A stretch of 64,000 nt of DNA from Nocardia sp. NBC_00508 (GCF_036346875.1 NZ_CP107852.1:5022001-5086000), one strand, 5' to 3'; shown: positions 8,802 through 20,229, numbered from the stretch's first letter. Numbers and translations are program-made. Notes: a model not told the origin generated them from the sequence alone.

Positions 8802-8956
8802 TGCACAACCTCCTGGACGAACACCACGAACGAAGAACACTGCGTCAGAAGCAGTTTCGCCCTTGTCGTACCCAGTTGGTGTGCGATTGAACCATAAACT
8901 AACTACACATTTGCGTAACGGAATGCACGAGGTCGCTTCGGCTGCGCGGTCGGGCC

Positions 8957-9604
8957 TCAGCCACGGTAGGTTTCGCGGTGCACTGCCTCCGCCAGCGGTC
9001 TCCCGGCCCGCCAGCCGAAGCGCTCCAGGTCGGGAAGGTCCTGGAACTCGCGGACCGGGCCGACGCAGAGCCAGGCGACCGCGCGGATGCCCTCGGGGAG
9101 GCCGATCAGCTCGGCGAGGAAGTCCGGGTCGTAGAACGACACCCAGCCGACGCCGACGCCCTCGGCCGTGGCGGCCAGCCACAAGTTCTGAATCGCGAGA
9201 ACCGCCGAATAGACGCCGGTTTCGGGCACGGTGGCCCGCCCGAGCACCTGCGGTCCGCCTCGGTCGTGGTCATAGCAGACCACGATGCCGGTGCCGCACT
9301 CCAGAATGCCCTCGATCTTGATCGGCTCGAAGGTCGCGGCACGCTCGGGCGGTAACGCGTCGCGGAACTCGACGCGCCGCTGCGCCACGTGGTCGGCGAA
9401 CTTGCGCAGTGTCGCCTGCTCGCGAACGACCACGAAGTCCCACGGCTGCGAGTTCCCGACGCTCGGCGCCCGGTGCGCCGCATCGAGCAGCCGCCACAGC
9501 GTCGTCTCGTCCACCACCTCGCCGGTGAACTCCGCGCGCACATCACGGCGGCGCCGAATGGCCTCATAGACACCCAGAACGTCAGCCTGCACCCACTGAG
9601 TCAA
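8957..9604 (-). CDS. bluB: 5,6-dimethylbenzimidazole synthase BluB
   Basis: Nitroreductase-fold enzyme of 215 residues that, in this family, fragments reduced flavin mononucleotide with oxygen to make 5,6-dimethylbenzimidazole, the lower ligand of cobalamin. Family landmarks are RRRDVRAEF near residue 18, HRAPSVGNSQPWDF near residue 44, GVYSAVLAIQNLWLAA with GVGVGWVSFYDP in the middle, and LPDLERFGWR near the C-terminus. Length is normal. It is not next to other cobalamin genes here. A copy of the dispersed repeat lies in its upstream region. The assignment rests on sequence motifs and is firm. Confidence 0.92.
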   Translation of the reverse strand: MTQWVQADVLGVYEAIRRRRDVRAEFTGEVVDETTLWRLLDAAHRAPSVGNSQPWDFVVVREQATLRKFADHVAQRRVEFRDALPPERAATFEPIKIEGILECGTGIVVCYDHDRGGPQVLGRATVPETGVYSAVLAIQNLWLAATAEGVGVGWVSFYDPDFLAELIGLPEGIRAVAWLCVGPVREFQDLPDLERFGWRAGRPLAEAVHRETYRG

Positions 9605-9728
9605 TCAGGCCCGCGACCGCCGTGCACACAGCTTCGGCCTCCGCGTCACGCTACGGCTCCCTCCATTTCGAGGCGCACGGGCCGACCACGGCGCAAGTCA
9701 CCGAACGGAGGCCATCCGGCTCCCAACT

Positions 9729-9850
9729 ACTGATTTCGTGAGTACATGGGTAACTCACCGGGAACGCCCAAAACCCGAGCCGCACCCGACGCAGGACCTG
9801 AACGCTAATCCTTGCGCCCCCGACTGGTACGGCCTGAAGACCCGGAGAGG
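9729..9850 (+). repeat. Dispersed intergenic element, full copy 2
   Basis: Similar along its length to 43093-43213 and, inverted, to 4067-4177. A stretch of more than 20 bases from GCACCCGACGCAGGACCTG onward is identical to the 43150 copy. The right part overlaps the 3' end of the desaturase gene ending at 9805 and supplies its last 15 or so codons. No separate gene is seen here. Confidence 0.85.
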
Positions 9851-11076
9851 CGGGGGAGTCGGCCCTGGGCAAGCGCGGTGCGCAGACCGCGGCGCTTGCC
9901 CGTAACCGGGTCGACCGTGGCGCTGGCGCGGCCGCTGAATTTGCGCTCCGAGGCGGTTTCCGGGGCGTCGTCGGCGGTGGCGCGCAGGTACTTGTTCGGC
10001 AGTGCCAGCTTGAGAATGGTCCGCCACGCCTTGAAGTACTGCACCGGCAGCGAGCCGGTGGTGTAGGGCAGGTCGTACTTGTCGGCCAGCTCGCGCACCC
10101 GCACGGCGATGTCGGCGTACCGGTTGCTCGGCAGATCGGGGAACAGGTGGTGCTCGATCTGGTGGCTCAGGTTGCCGGTCATGAAGTGCGTGAGCGGGCC
10201 GCCGGAGATATTGGCGCTGCCCAGCATCTGGCGCAGGTACCACTGGCCCTTCGTCTCGTTATCGATGTCGGCCTTGGTGAACTTCTCCGCGCCGTCGGGG
10301 AAGTGCCCGCAGAAGATCACGGCGTTGGACCACACGTTGCGGATCGCGTTGGCGGCCAGGTTGGCGGTGAGCGTGGAGAAGAACGCGGGACCGGTGAGCG
10401 CGGGGAAGACCACGTAGTCCTTCAGGATCTGCTTGCCCATCTTGGTGAGCGCCTCGCTGCGCCTGCGCTCGAACTCGGCGCGCTCCGGGGTGCCCGGCTT
10501 GTACCGGCCCGCCACCAGCTTGCCCAGCTCCATATGCTGGATGGCCACGCCGTACTCGAAGAACAGCTGCAGCACCAGGTTGTAGACCGGGTTGCCCAGG
10601 TTGAACGGCTTCCAGCGCTGGTCGCGGGTCACCCGCAGCAGGCCGTAGCCGATGTCGTCGTCCATGCCGAGCACGTTGGTGTACTTGTGGTGCAGGTAGT
10701 TGTGCGTGTGCTTCCAGTGCTTGGCCGCGCCCGTGTTGTCCCATTCCCACGAGCTGGAGTGGATCTCCGGATCGTTCATCCAGTCCCACTGCCCGTGCAT
10801 GACGTTGTGCCCGATCTCCATGTTCTCGATGATCTTCGCAACCGACAGCAGCGCTGTGCCTGCCAGCCAAGCGGCCCGCACGGGGCTGGCGAACAGCACC
10901 GCTCGGCCGCTGATCTCGAGCACCCGCTGTAGCCGGATGACATTGCGGATGTACTTCGCGTCGCGCTCGCCGCGCGACGCCTCGATTTCTCGCCGGATCA
11001 CGTCGAATTCCGCGCCGAGTGCTTCCACGTCGGCCTCGGTCAGGTGCGCGTATTCCTTGACATCCGAGATCGCCAT
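9805..11076 (-). CDS. Membrane fatty-acid desaturase, DesA3-like
   Basis: Integral membrane di-iron desaturase of 423 residues, likely acting on acyl-CoA or phospholipid acyl chains with electrons from the reductase encoded at 12676. The three histidine boxes are present: HNVMH near residue 95, HNYLHH near residue 128 and HQIEHH near residue 308. Hydrophobic stretches flank them. It is closely related to the neighbouring desaturase, so the pair is probably a duplication. It has its own upstream operator-like repeats at 11081-11115, immediately before ATG 11076. The last codons run into a copy of the dispersed element, so the C-terminal residues differ from the paralogue. The DesA3 (Rv3229c) relation is by sequence and context. 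Confidence 0.9.
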   Translation of the reverse strand: MAISDVKEYAHLTEADVEALGAEFDVIRREIEASRGERDAKYIRNVIRLQRVLEISGRAVLFASPVRAAWLAGTALLSVAKIIENMEIGHNVMHGQWDWMNDPEIHSSSWEWDNTGAAKHWKHTHNYLHHKYTNVLGMDDDIGYGLLRVTRDQRWKPFNLGNPVYNLVLQLFFEYGVAIQHMELGKLVAGRYKPGTPERAEFERRRSEALTKMGKQILKDYVVFPALTGPAFFSTLTANLAANAIRNVWSNAVIFCGHFPDGAEKFTKADIDNETKGQWYLRQMLGSANISGGPLTHFMTGNLSHQIEHHLFPDLPSNRYADIAVRVRELADKYDLPYTTGSLPVQYFKAWRTILKLALPNKYLRATADDAPETASERKFSGRASATVDPVTGKRRGLRTALAQGRLPRLSGSSGRTSRGRKD

Positions 11077-11080
11077 GCGG

Positions 11081-11115
11081 GTTACCTTATCGTAAGTTAC
11101 GAGATCGTAGGTTAC
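11081..11115 (-). promoter_or_regulatory. Tandem GTTAC/CGTA operator before the first desaturase
   Basis: GTTAC occurs at 11081, 11096 and 11111, an exact 15-base period, with CGTAA/CGTAG at 11091 and 11106. Together they form overlapping imperfect palindromes of the type TTAC-N5-CGTA. The same arrangement occurs at 13908-13927 upstream of the reductase gene. A shared TetR-type regulator is plausible. Confidence 0.6.
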
Positions 11116-11175
11116 GAAGTCGGCCAGACGAATGTGTCGGTTCCCCTATTGCGATCCAGGGTGCGGACTGCTAGA

Positions 11176-12630
11176 TTAGCGCGCCCTTCGGAGGAAGCGA
11201 AAAGGCTTGTCCCACAGGGCTTTTTCGCGCAGCGCCGCCTGTTCCTGGCGGGCTCTTCCCTGCAGCGCGAGCTTGGCCCCGTGCAGCAGCTGCCGCTCGT
11301 GCTCGGCCTTCTCCTTCAGCGCCGCCTTGGCCTCGCGCAGCATTTCCTTCTCCTGCCGCGCCTTCTCTTGGAGCACGACCTTCGCCTCGTGCAGCGCCGA
11401 ACGCAGACCGCGCCGTTTGCCGGTCTCCGGATCGACGCGCAGCCAGTGGGTGGACTCCGCACCTGGCAGCGTCACCCCGCCCAGCGATGGCAGCGTGATG
11501 CCCGCGAACTTGCGTTCCGAGGACGTCTCGGGAGCATTATCGGCGGTCGCCTTGAGGAACCGGTCCGGAATCGCCAGCTTGTGGATGGTGCGGAAGGCGA
11601 GCAGATACTGCTTGCCCAGCGAGCCGGTGGTGTAGGGCAGGTCGTACTTGTCGGCCAGTTCGCGCACCCGCACCGCGATCTCCGGATACCGGTTGCTCGG
11701 CAGATCCGGGAACAGGTGGTGCTCGATCTGATAGCAGAGGTTGCCGCTCATGAACGCCATGGCCGGACCGGCTTGGAAGTTGGCGCTGCCGAGCATCTGG
11801 CGCAGGTACCACTCGCCGGGGGTCTCGTTCTCCAGTTGCTCGACGGTGAACTTCTCCGCGCCGTCGGGGAAGTGGCCGCAGAAGATCACCGCGTACGCCC
11901 AGAGGTTGCGCACCAGGTTGGCCATCGCGTTGGCCTTCAGCGTCTGCTTGAAGGCCGGTCCGGTGAGCGCGGGGTAGAGCAGGTAGTCCTTGGCGACTTG
12001 ACGGGAGATCTTGCGGCCGAACTCCCTGTTCGGCTGCGACATCAGCTGCCGGGGCGGCGTGCCGGACAGTTCCTTCTCGATGCTCCAGTCGTGCAGCGCG
12101 ATGCCCCACTCGAAGGTGGCGGCCAGCAGCAGGTTCGCCAGTGGCTGGACCAGGTGGATCGGACGCCACGGCTCGTCGCGGGTCATCCGCAGGATGCCGA
12201 AGCCGAGATCCTCGTCTTTGCCCAGGACATTGGTGTAGGTGTGGTGCGAGTAGTTGTGCGCGCGGCGCCACTGCGAGGAGGGACCCGTCATGTCCCACTC
12301 CCAGGAGGTGGAGTGGATCTCCGGATCGTTCATCCAGTCCCATTGCCCGTGGCTGACATTGTGCCCGAGCTCCATGTTCTCGATGATCTTGGCGACCGAC
12401 AGCAGTGCTGTGCCGGCCAGCCAGGCCCAGCGGTTGCGGCTGCCGAACAGCGCGGCGCGGCCCGCCACTTCGAGACCGCGCTGCGCCGCGATGGCGCGCC
12501 GGATGTACTTCGCGTCGCGCTCGCCGCGGGACAACTCCACCGAGCGCCGGATGGAATCGAGCTCCTGCCCCAAGGTCTCGATGTCGGCTGCCGTGAGGTG
12601 GGCGTACGCCTTGATATCGGTGATGGCCAC
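11176..12630 (-). CDS. Membrane fatty-acid desaturase with helical-repeat tail
   Basis: Second desaturase, 484 residues, close paralogue of the gene at 9805. Histidine boxes are HNVSH near residue 95, HNYSHH near residue 128 and YQIEHH near residue 310. It lies 45 bases after the ferredoxin reductase gene and is surely in the same transcript; the pair matches the Rv3230c-Rv3229c enzyme and reductase arrangement. Unlike its paralogue it ends in a charged tail containing three consecutive 18-residue repeats that begin EAKVVLQEK, EAKAALKEK and GAKLALQGR, at about 11227-11388, predicted to be long helices. The tail could mediate membrane or lipid-droplet surface contact or oligomerisation; that is inference. 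Confidence 0.9.
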   Translation of the reverse strand: MAITDIKAYAHLTAADIETLGQELDSIRRSVELSRGERDAKYIRRAIAAQRGLEVAGRAALFGSRNRWAWLAGTALLSVAKIIENMELGHNVSHGQWDWMNDPEIHSTSWEWDMTGPSSQWRRAHNYSHHTYTNVLGKDEDLGFGILRMTRDEPWRPIHLVQPLANLLLAATFEWGIALHDWSIEKELSGTPPRQLMSQPNREFGRKISRQVAKDYLLYPALTGPAFKQTLKANAMANLVRNLWAYAVIFCGHFPDGAEKFTVEQLENETPGEWYLRQMLGSANFQAGPAMAFMSGNLCYQIEHHLFPDLPSNRYPEIAVRVRELADKYDLPYTTGSLGKQYLLAFRTIHKLAIPDRFLKATADNAPETSSERKFAGITLPSLGGVTLPGAESTHWLRVDPETGKRRGLRSALHEAKVVLQEKARQEKEMLREAKAALKEKAEHERQLLHGAKLALQGRARQEQAALREKALWDKPFRFLRRAR

Positions 12631-12675
12631 CGGGGTCCTTTCCCTACTCGGTCCAGATCGAGGGTACCTGCCGGG

Positions 12676-13833
12676 CTATACGTCCAGCGTGCAGTCGCCC
12701 GCGGCGACCGAGATACAGGTCTGCACCTTGTCGCCCTCCCGGCGTTCGTCGCCGTTGCGCAGATCGCGCACATGGCCGGAACTCACGGTGAGGACACAGG
12801 TCTGGCAGATGCCCATCCGGCAGCCGAACGGCATCTGCACGCCCACCGACTCGCCCGCCTCCAGCAGACTGGTCGCTCCGTCCACCTCCGCGGTGCGTCC
12901 GGTCTTGCCGAAGGTCACCGTGCCGCCCTCGCCCACCGCGGAACGCTCGATCTCGAACCGCTCCACGTGCAGCCGGTCCGACCGGCCCGCGTCGCGCCAG
13001 TGCTTCTCGATCTCGTCGAGCATCCCGGCGGGCCCGCAGGCCCAGGTGTGCCGCTCGCGCCAGTCGGGGAACTCGGTATCCAGATCGGCGAGCGCGAACT
13101 TGCCGTGTTCCGCGGTGAGATGCAGGCGGGTGCGGAAACCCGGATGGCGATCGTGCAGGGCGCGCAGCTCGGCGCCGAACATCACATCGTCGGCGGTGCG
13201 CGCCGAGTGCAGGTGCGCCACGTCGGTGAAGACCTCGCGGCGGTCCATCGCGCGCAGCATCGACAGCACCGGCGTGATACCGCTGCCCGCGGTGAGGAAC
13301 AGCACCTTCTCCGGCGGCGGGTACGTCAGCACGAAGCCGCCCTGCGGCGCGGCGAGCCGGACGATGGTGCCCACCGGAACGCCGCTGACCAGATGGCTGG
13401 ACAGGAAGCCTTCCGGCATCGCCTTCACCGCGATGGAGATCAGCCGCTTGCCGCCGTGGCCGGGCACGGACCAATCCGGGGGACAGGTCAGCGAGTACGA
13501 ACGCCAGTGCCAACGTCCGTCGACCAGCAGGCCGATGCCGATGTACTGGCCGGGTTGGTAGGTGAAGTCGAAGCCCCACCCCGGCTGGATCACCAGCGTC
13601 GCGGAGTCGGCGGTCTCCTTGCGGACCTCCACGATGCGTCCGCGCAGTTCGCGCGCCGACCACAGCGGGTTCGCCAGGTGCAGGTAGTCGTCCGGCAGCA
13701 GCGGGGTGGTCACCCGCGCCACGGCGCCGCGCAGCACATTCAGCTTGCCGCCGCGCTCGGCGACACTCGCCGCGGGCGCCTCCAGCCACGCGCGGACGCC
13801 TCGTACCGAGAAGCCACCATTTTTCGAACCCAT
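12676..13833 (-). CDS. Ferredoxin-type reductase partner of the desaturases
   Basis: Flavoprotein of 385 residues expected to pass electrons from NADPH to the desaturase di-iron centre. In order: an FAD-binding domain with RSYSLTC near residue 130, a nucleotide-binding domain beginning FLTAGSGITPVLSML near residue 185, and a C-terminal plant-type 2Fe-2S domain with C-x4-C-x2-C (CRMGICQTC) and a distal Cys near the end. This is the Rv3230c arrangement. The gene leads the operon with the desaturase at 12630, and an operator-like repeat lies about 75-95 bases upstream. Confidence is high from domains and context. Confidence 0.92.
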   Translation of the reverse strand: MGSKNGGFSVRGVRAWLEAPAASVAERGGKLNVLRGAVARVTTPLLPDDYLHLANPLWSARELRGRIVEVRKETADSATLVIQPGWGFDFTYQPGQYIGIGLLVDGRWHWRSYSLTCPPDWSVPGHGGKRLISIAVKAMPEGFLSSHLVSGVPVGTIVRLAAPQGGFVLTYPPPEKVLFLTAGSGITPVLSMLRAMDRREVFTDVAHLHSARTADDVMFGAELRALHDRHPGFRTRLHLTAEHGKFALADLDTEFPDWRERHTWACGPAGMLDEIEKHWRDAGRSDRLHVERFEIERSAVGEGGTVTFGKTGRTAEVDGATSLLEAGESVGVQMPFGCRMGICQTCVLTVSSGHVRDLRNGDERREGDKVQTCISVAAGDCTLDV

Positions 13834-13907
13834 CGCTGCCGTCGGTCTCCCTGTTGTCGGATGCGCGGGCCGTCGTCTCCTCGAGCGAACGCGGCCTCGG
13901 CAGCAAG

Positions 13908-13927
13908 GTTACGGCATCGTAGGTTAC
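13908..13927 (-). promoter_or_regulatory. GTTAC/CGTA operator before the reductase-desaturase operon
   Basis: GTTAC at 13908 and 13923 is spaced by 15 bases with CGTAG at 13918, the same geometry as at 11081-11115. It lies between the DUF6912-like gene and the reductase start, where the operon promoter should be. Confidence 0.58.
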
Positions 13928-13961
13928 GGCGGGTGGACAAGCCCGCGAACGGTGCGGTGGC

Positions 13962-14549
13962 TCAGAGCAGTTCGAGCAGGAACGGCAGCTCCTGCGCGGC
14001 ATACCAGGCAAGCTGGTGGTCTTCGGCGTCACCGAGCACGAACTCGGCGTCGGTGTCGCCGAGATCGGCCGCGTCGACCACGTCGACGGCCTTGGCCACC
14101 TGCGGCTCGGCATCGGCCAAGTCGACGTGCACCGAGGCGATCTGCTGGTAGCTGATCGGGCCCGCCAGCCGGACCACCGCGTCGTCGAGATCGGGCCGCA
14201 GCTTCGCGCCGGTGACGTCGGCGGCGACCACCGCGCGCCGGTAGACCGGGCTGCCGCCGGTGAGTGGCGCGGCATCGTCCGGGTGGTCCGATTCGGGGAT
14301 GTCCTCCGATTCGCCGATCGCCTCGCGTTCGGCGGCGAGCAGCCGCAGCGAGGCGCGCGCGGCCTCGGCCATGGCCACCTCGCCGAGTTCCTCGTCGTCG
14401 CCGGAGGCGTACGCCTCGCGCAGTGCGGGCGTCACCGCGAACGCGGTCCCGCCGATGGCGGCCAGCTCCCGGTCGGCGACCAGCTCGCGCAGCATCGGCA
14501 CCGTCGCCGGGATGTAGACCCGCAGCTTGTTCTGATCAGACGCAGGCAC
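13962..14549 (-). CDS. DUF6912-like conserved protein (Rv3231c type)
   Basis: Protein of 195 residues with the conserved opening LRVYIPATVPML, an acidic middle and the ending DHQLAWYAAQELPFLLELL. No catalytic motif or membrane helix is seen. GTG 14549 lies 14 bases inside the end of the acyltransferase gene, so the two are translationally coupled. The corresponding M. tuberculosis gene next to the desaturase reductase is Rv3231c, also uncharacterised. Its place between an acyltransferase and a desaturase operon hints at lipid metabolism, but the sequence does not show it. Confidence 0.8.
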   Translation of the reverse strand: MPASDQNKLRVYIPATVPMLRELVADRELAAIGGTAFAVTPALREAYASGDDEELGEVAMAEAARASLRLLAAEREAIGESEDIPESDHPDDAAPLTGGSPVYRRAVVAADVTGAKLRPDLDDAVVRLAGPISYQQIASVHVDLADAEPQVAKAVDVVDAADLGDTDAEFVLGDAEDHQLAWYAAQELPFLLELL

Positions 14550-15954
14550 CGAGCATCTCCTCCATGGAATCGCGCACCGACGCGGCGAGCACGCCGATAT
14601 CGGCCATCGCGTCGCGGTCGGCGTTGAGACCGTAGAAGACGTGTCCGTCGTAGGACGTGATCCCGATGCTCAATGCTTGATTGCGCAGCAGTGGCGACAC
14701 CGGATACATCTCCAGCATCCGCGCGCCGCCGATGTACATCGGCGCCTGCGGACCCGGTGCGTTGGTGATCACCAAGTTGAACGTGTGTTCTGCGAACGTA
14801 CTCGCCGCGCGCACGCTCATCGCATGCAGGCTGGCCGGAGCGAATCCGGCCAGGTGCACCAGGGTGCGCGCGCGGACGGCGCGGCGCTGGCGGCCGTTGG
14901 GCTCGGTGGCGTGCGCGATGTGCGACAGTCGCATCACCGGATTCGGCTCGCCGACGGGCAGATCGATCAGGAACGACGACACCTCGCTCGCCGCCTGCGC
15001 CTGGTCCCCGTCGTTCCCCTCGACGTACACCGACATCGGCACCACCGCCCGCAAGGTGGTGGACTCGGTGAGTGCCTCACCGCGCGACAGCAACCAGTTG
15101 CGCAGGGCGCCGGTGACCACCGCGAGGATGGTGTCGTTGATCGAGCAGTCGAAGCGCCTGCGGATCGCGCGATAGTCCTCCAGTTCGGTGCGCACCACCG
15201 CGAACCGTCGAGTCCGCGAGGTGGGCGTGTTCAGCGGGCTGTCCGGAGCGCCGGTCGCCGCGGCGCGCACCGCCGCGACCACCGACTCGACCGCCTTGCC
15301 CGCCGTGCCGAGCACCGCGAACGCGCTCGCGCTCGCGTCGCGGGCCACCTCCAGCGCCTTGCGCGGCTGCGCCGCCAGGTGGGCCAGCGCGCCGACCAGC
15401 AGTTCGAGCTCACCGGGTTCCCTCGGCGCGATCCAGGAGTCGTCGGCCAGCTCGCGCGGCGCGGGTCCGGCGTCGAGGATCACGTGGCCGATCTCCAGTG
15501 CGGATTCTCCGTCCACCAGCGCCGAATGCGACTTGGTGAAGATCGCGCAGCGGCCCTCGGACAGCCGTTCGATCAGATACATCTCCCACAGGGGCCGGGC
15601 CGGATCCAGCGGGTTGGAGGCGAGCCGCGCGACGAGTTCGTGCAACTGCTCGTCCGTGCCTGGACCGGGCAGCGCCGAGCGCCGGATGTGGTAGGTGATG
15701 TCGAATCGGCTGTCCTCGACCCAGACCGGGCGGCCGAGCGACAGCGGGATCTCGCGTACTTTGCGCCGGTAGCGCGGCACCAGCGCGAGCCTGCTCTCGA
15801 CCAGATCGACCAAGCGGTCATAGTCCAGGATCGGCTCGGCGACCTCGCCGGGCTCGGTGTTCCGGACGATCGCGAGAGACCCGATGTGGATCGGATTGCT
15901 GCTCGACTCGAGCCGGTAGAACGCTGTGTCCTGCGGCGTCAGTCTCGTGATCAC
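14536..15954 (-). CDS. WS/DGAT-family acyltransferase, Tgs3-like
   Basis: Protein of about 472 residues of the wax ester synthase/diacylglycerol acyltransferase family, whose members make triacylglycerol or wax esters. The opening VITRLTPQDTAFYRLES is typical. GTG 15954 follows an AAGGAGT ribosome-binding site at normal spacing, so the longer frame is not used. The family active-site motif HHxxxDG appears as HSALVDG near residue 140, with the second His replaced by Ser. Other family segments (NDTILAVVTGALRNWL and SNAPGPxxPxYxxGA-like ITNAPGPQAPMYIGGARM) are intact. It sits where M. tuberculosis has the Rv3233c/Rv3234c (Tgs3) genes. The altered motif leaves activity uncertain. Confidence 0.88.
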   Translation of the reverse strand: MITRLTPQDTAFYRLESSSNPIHIGSLAIVRNTEPGEVAEPILDYDRLVDLVESRLALVPRYRRKVREIPLSLGRPVWVEDSRFDITYHIRRSALPGPGTDEQLHELVARLASNPLDPARPLWEMYLIERLSEGRCAIFTKSHSALVDGESALEIGHVILDAGPAPRELADDSWIAPREPGELELLVGALAHLAAQPRKALEVARDASASAFAVLGTAGKAVESVVAAVRAAATGAPDSPLNTPTSRTRRFAVVRTELEDYRAIRRRFDCSINDTILAVVTGALRNWLLSRGEALTESTTLRAVVPMSVYVEGNDGDQAQAASEVSSFLIDLPVGEPNPVMRLSHIAHATEPNGRQRRAVRARTLVHLAGFAPASLHAMSVRAASTFAEHTFNLVITNAPGPQAPMYIGGARMLEMYPVSPLLRNQALSIGITSYDGHVFYGLNADRDAMADIGVLAASVRDSMEEMLGACV

Positions 15955-16393
15955 GCTGCCCGGTACTCCTTTTCCCGATGCCGTCCCCCGCCTATTGTGC
16001 TTCCGCAACAACCGTTACCCCGGCCGTTGTGGCATATCTGGTGAATTCGGTGCACTTCTTTCGCCTGCCCGGGGTTCTGTGGCACGCTGTTCCCCTTCGA
16101 GCCCGGCAAACCGATTCGATCACAGCGTGAGCTGGGATGCACGGTCGACGCGTTGCCCGGCGGATGTGTCGAATCAGCGACCGGCAGTCCCTGGCGCGCC
16201 GGAACCGGGCACATCTCGGTAGTAACCAGCGGTGAGTCATGAGGGCCGCGAACATGCAGCGCCGCGGACGCCGCACAACCAACAGACCATTACCATGAAG
16301 CTTGCAGCGGATTCCGCGCAACCGCGTGGGCCCGCACCGGCCCGGGGGCCGACGACACGATTTGACACACCGACCAGAGGACTGACGAGACCC

Positions 16394-19258
<2,865 letters not shown>

Positions 19259-19270
19259 TCCGTTGAATCA

Positions 19271-19302
19271 CGAAGGCGCCCAGGGCTTCCTGGGCGCCTT
19301 CG
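19271..19302 (+). terminator. Terminator hairpin after secA1
   Basis: CGAAGGCGCCCAGG at 19271-19284 pairs perfectly with 19289-19302 across a 4-base loop, 13 bases after the secA1 stop. It is followed by only a few T residues, as is common in high-GC actinobacteria. Confidence 0.8.
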
Positions 19303-19386
19303 TCATGTCGTGGAGCTTCGTGCCGGTTTGTCGAGTTCCCGAGAAGTTGCCGTAGCACAACTGTAGACGTGGCGTAGCATGGCGCT

Positions 19387-19716
19387 ATGACGTCTGCGGC
19401 GCCCTTCCCCCAGCCCGAGCTTCCGGAGATCCCCCAGCGCGAGCTCCGCAACAACTCCGGCCGGGTTCTGCGCGATGTGCGCGCCGGCCGGGCCTACACC
19501 ATTACCGTGGATGGCGCTCCGGTCGCGGACCTGGTTCCGCATCGACGTGCCCACCGACGGATGGCTGTACCCCGGGAGGAGGCTCTGGCACTCTTCTCCG
19601 GGATCGGCTCAGGCGCGACCACACCGGACGTCGCTGATCTCATCGACGATTCCATCTACGACCCCTACGACCGCGCGTACCGACGCGGCGAGTTCGCCCC
19701 GAAGACTGGACAGTGA
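19387..19716 (+). CDS. Antitoxin of a VapBC-like pair (Phd/YefM type)
   Basis: Protein of 109 residues. The N-terminal part (IPQRELRNNSGRVLRDVRAGRAYTITVDGAPVADLVP) matches the Phd/YefM antitoxin fold, which binds DNA and dimerises. The C-terminal part (SIYDPYDRAYRRGEF) is the likely toxin-binding segment. It overlaps the PIN-domain toxin gene by 4 bases (GTGA), the classic antitoxin-toxin order. Upstream, CGTAGCA occurs at 19351-19357 and again at 19372-19378, a possible autoregulatory direct repeat. The pair is inserted between secA1 and rsgA. Confidence 0.9.
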   Translation: MTSAAPFPQPELPEIPQRELRNNSGRVLRDVRAGRAYTITVDGAPVADLVPHRRAHRRMAVPREEALALFSGIGSGATTPDVADLIDDSIYDPYDRAYRRGEFAPKTGQ

Positions 19717-20138
19717 CCAAGGTGGAGCACGGTCGCGGGCTCATCGACACCAACGTCCTGATCCTTCTCGACGGGCTCGACCCCGCCGAACTTCCCGACG
19801 AGTTGGTGATCAGCTCGGTGACGATGGCCGAACTCGCGGCAGGCCCGCATTTCGTCACCGATCCAGTGGAGCGAGCCGTGCGGATCGAGCGACTCCAGGC
19901 GGCAGAGGCGGCCTTCGAACCGCTTCCTTTCGACGCTCGTGCTGCGCGCCGCTACGGTCATATCGTCGCCGCAGTCCTGGACGCGGGCCGCAATCCGAAG
20001 CCGCGCCGAATCGACCTGATGATCGCAGCAATCGCCTCGGCGAACCGCCTACCGCTCTATACGGTCAATCCCGATGACTTCAAAGGTATTTCCGCGACGG
20101 TGACCGTTGCGGCGGTCACCCACCCCGATAGTCGCTGA
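19713..20138 (+). CDS. VapC-like PIN-domain ribonuclease toxin
   Basis: Protein of 141 residues of the PIN family; VapC toxins cleave tRNA or rRNA. Acidic catalytic residues are visible in GLIDTNVLI (Asp near residue 12), VTMAELAAG (Glu near 38) and RRIDLMIAAIA (Asp near 97), followed by a Thr-Val-Asn segment (LYTVNPDDF) typical of the end of the domain. GTG 19713 overlaps the antitoxin stop. The exact RNA target cannot be told from sequence. Confidence 0.9.
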   Translation: MTKVEHGRGLIDTNVLILLDGLDPAELPDELVISSVTMAELAAGPHFVTDPVERAVRIERLQAAEAAFEPLPFDARAARRYGHIVAAVLDAGRNPKPRRIDLMIAAIASANRLPLYTVNPDDFKGISATVTVAAVTHPDSR

Positions 20139-20229
20139 CGGGTTGCTCCATCGGCGCGACGCAGCCGCGGTGGCACTTCGGTGGCTTCGAATGCGTCCAC
20201 CGAACCCGCGAACGGCGTATTTTCCTGGT

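Noticed and set aside
8175..8897. 240-codon plus-strand frame
   Set aside because: Runs antisense through the well-supported 55-residue gene, has no ribosome-binding site and no recognisable domain.
9605..9804. Small gene in the gap before bluB
   Set aside because: The open frames derive from the dispersed repeat and similar frames appear wherever the repeat occurs.
11044..14151. Open frame of over 1,000 codons on the plus strand
   Set aside because: Antisense shadow of the two desaturases and reductase; sequence is low-complexity and has no motif.
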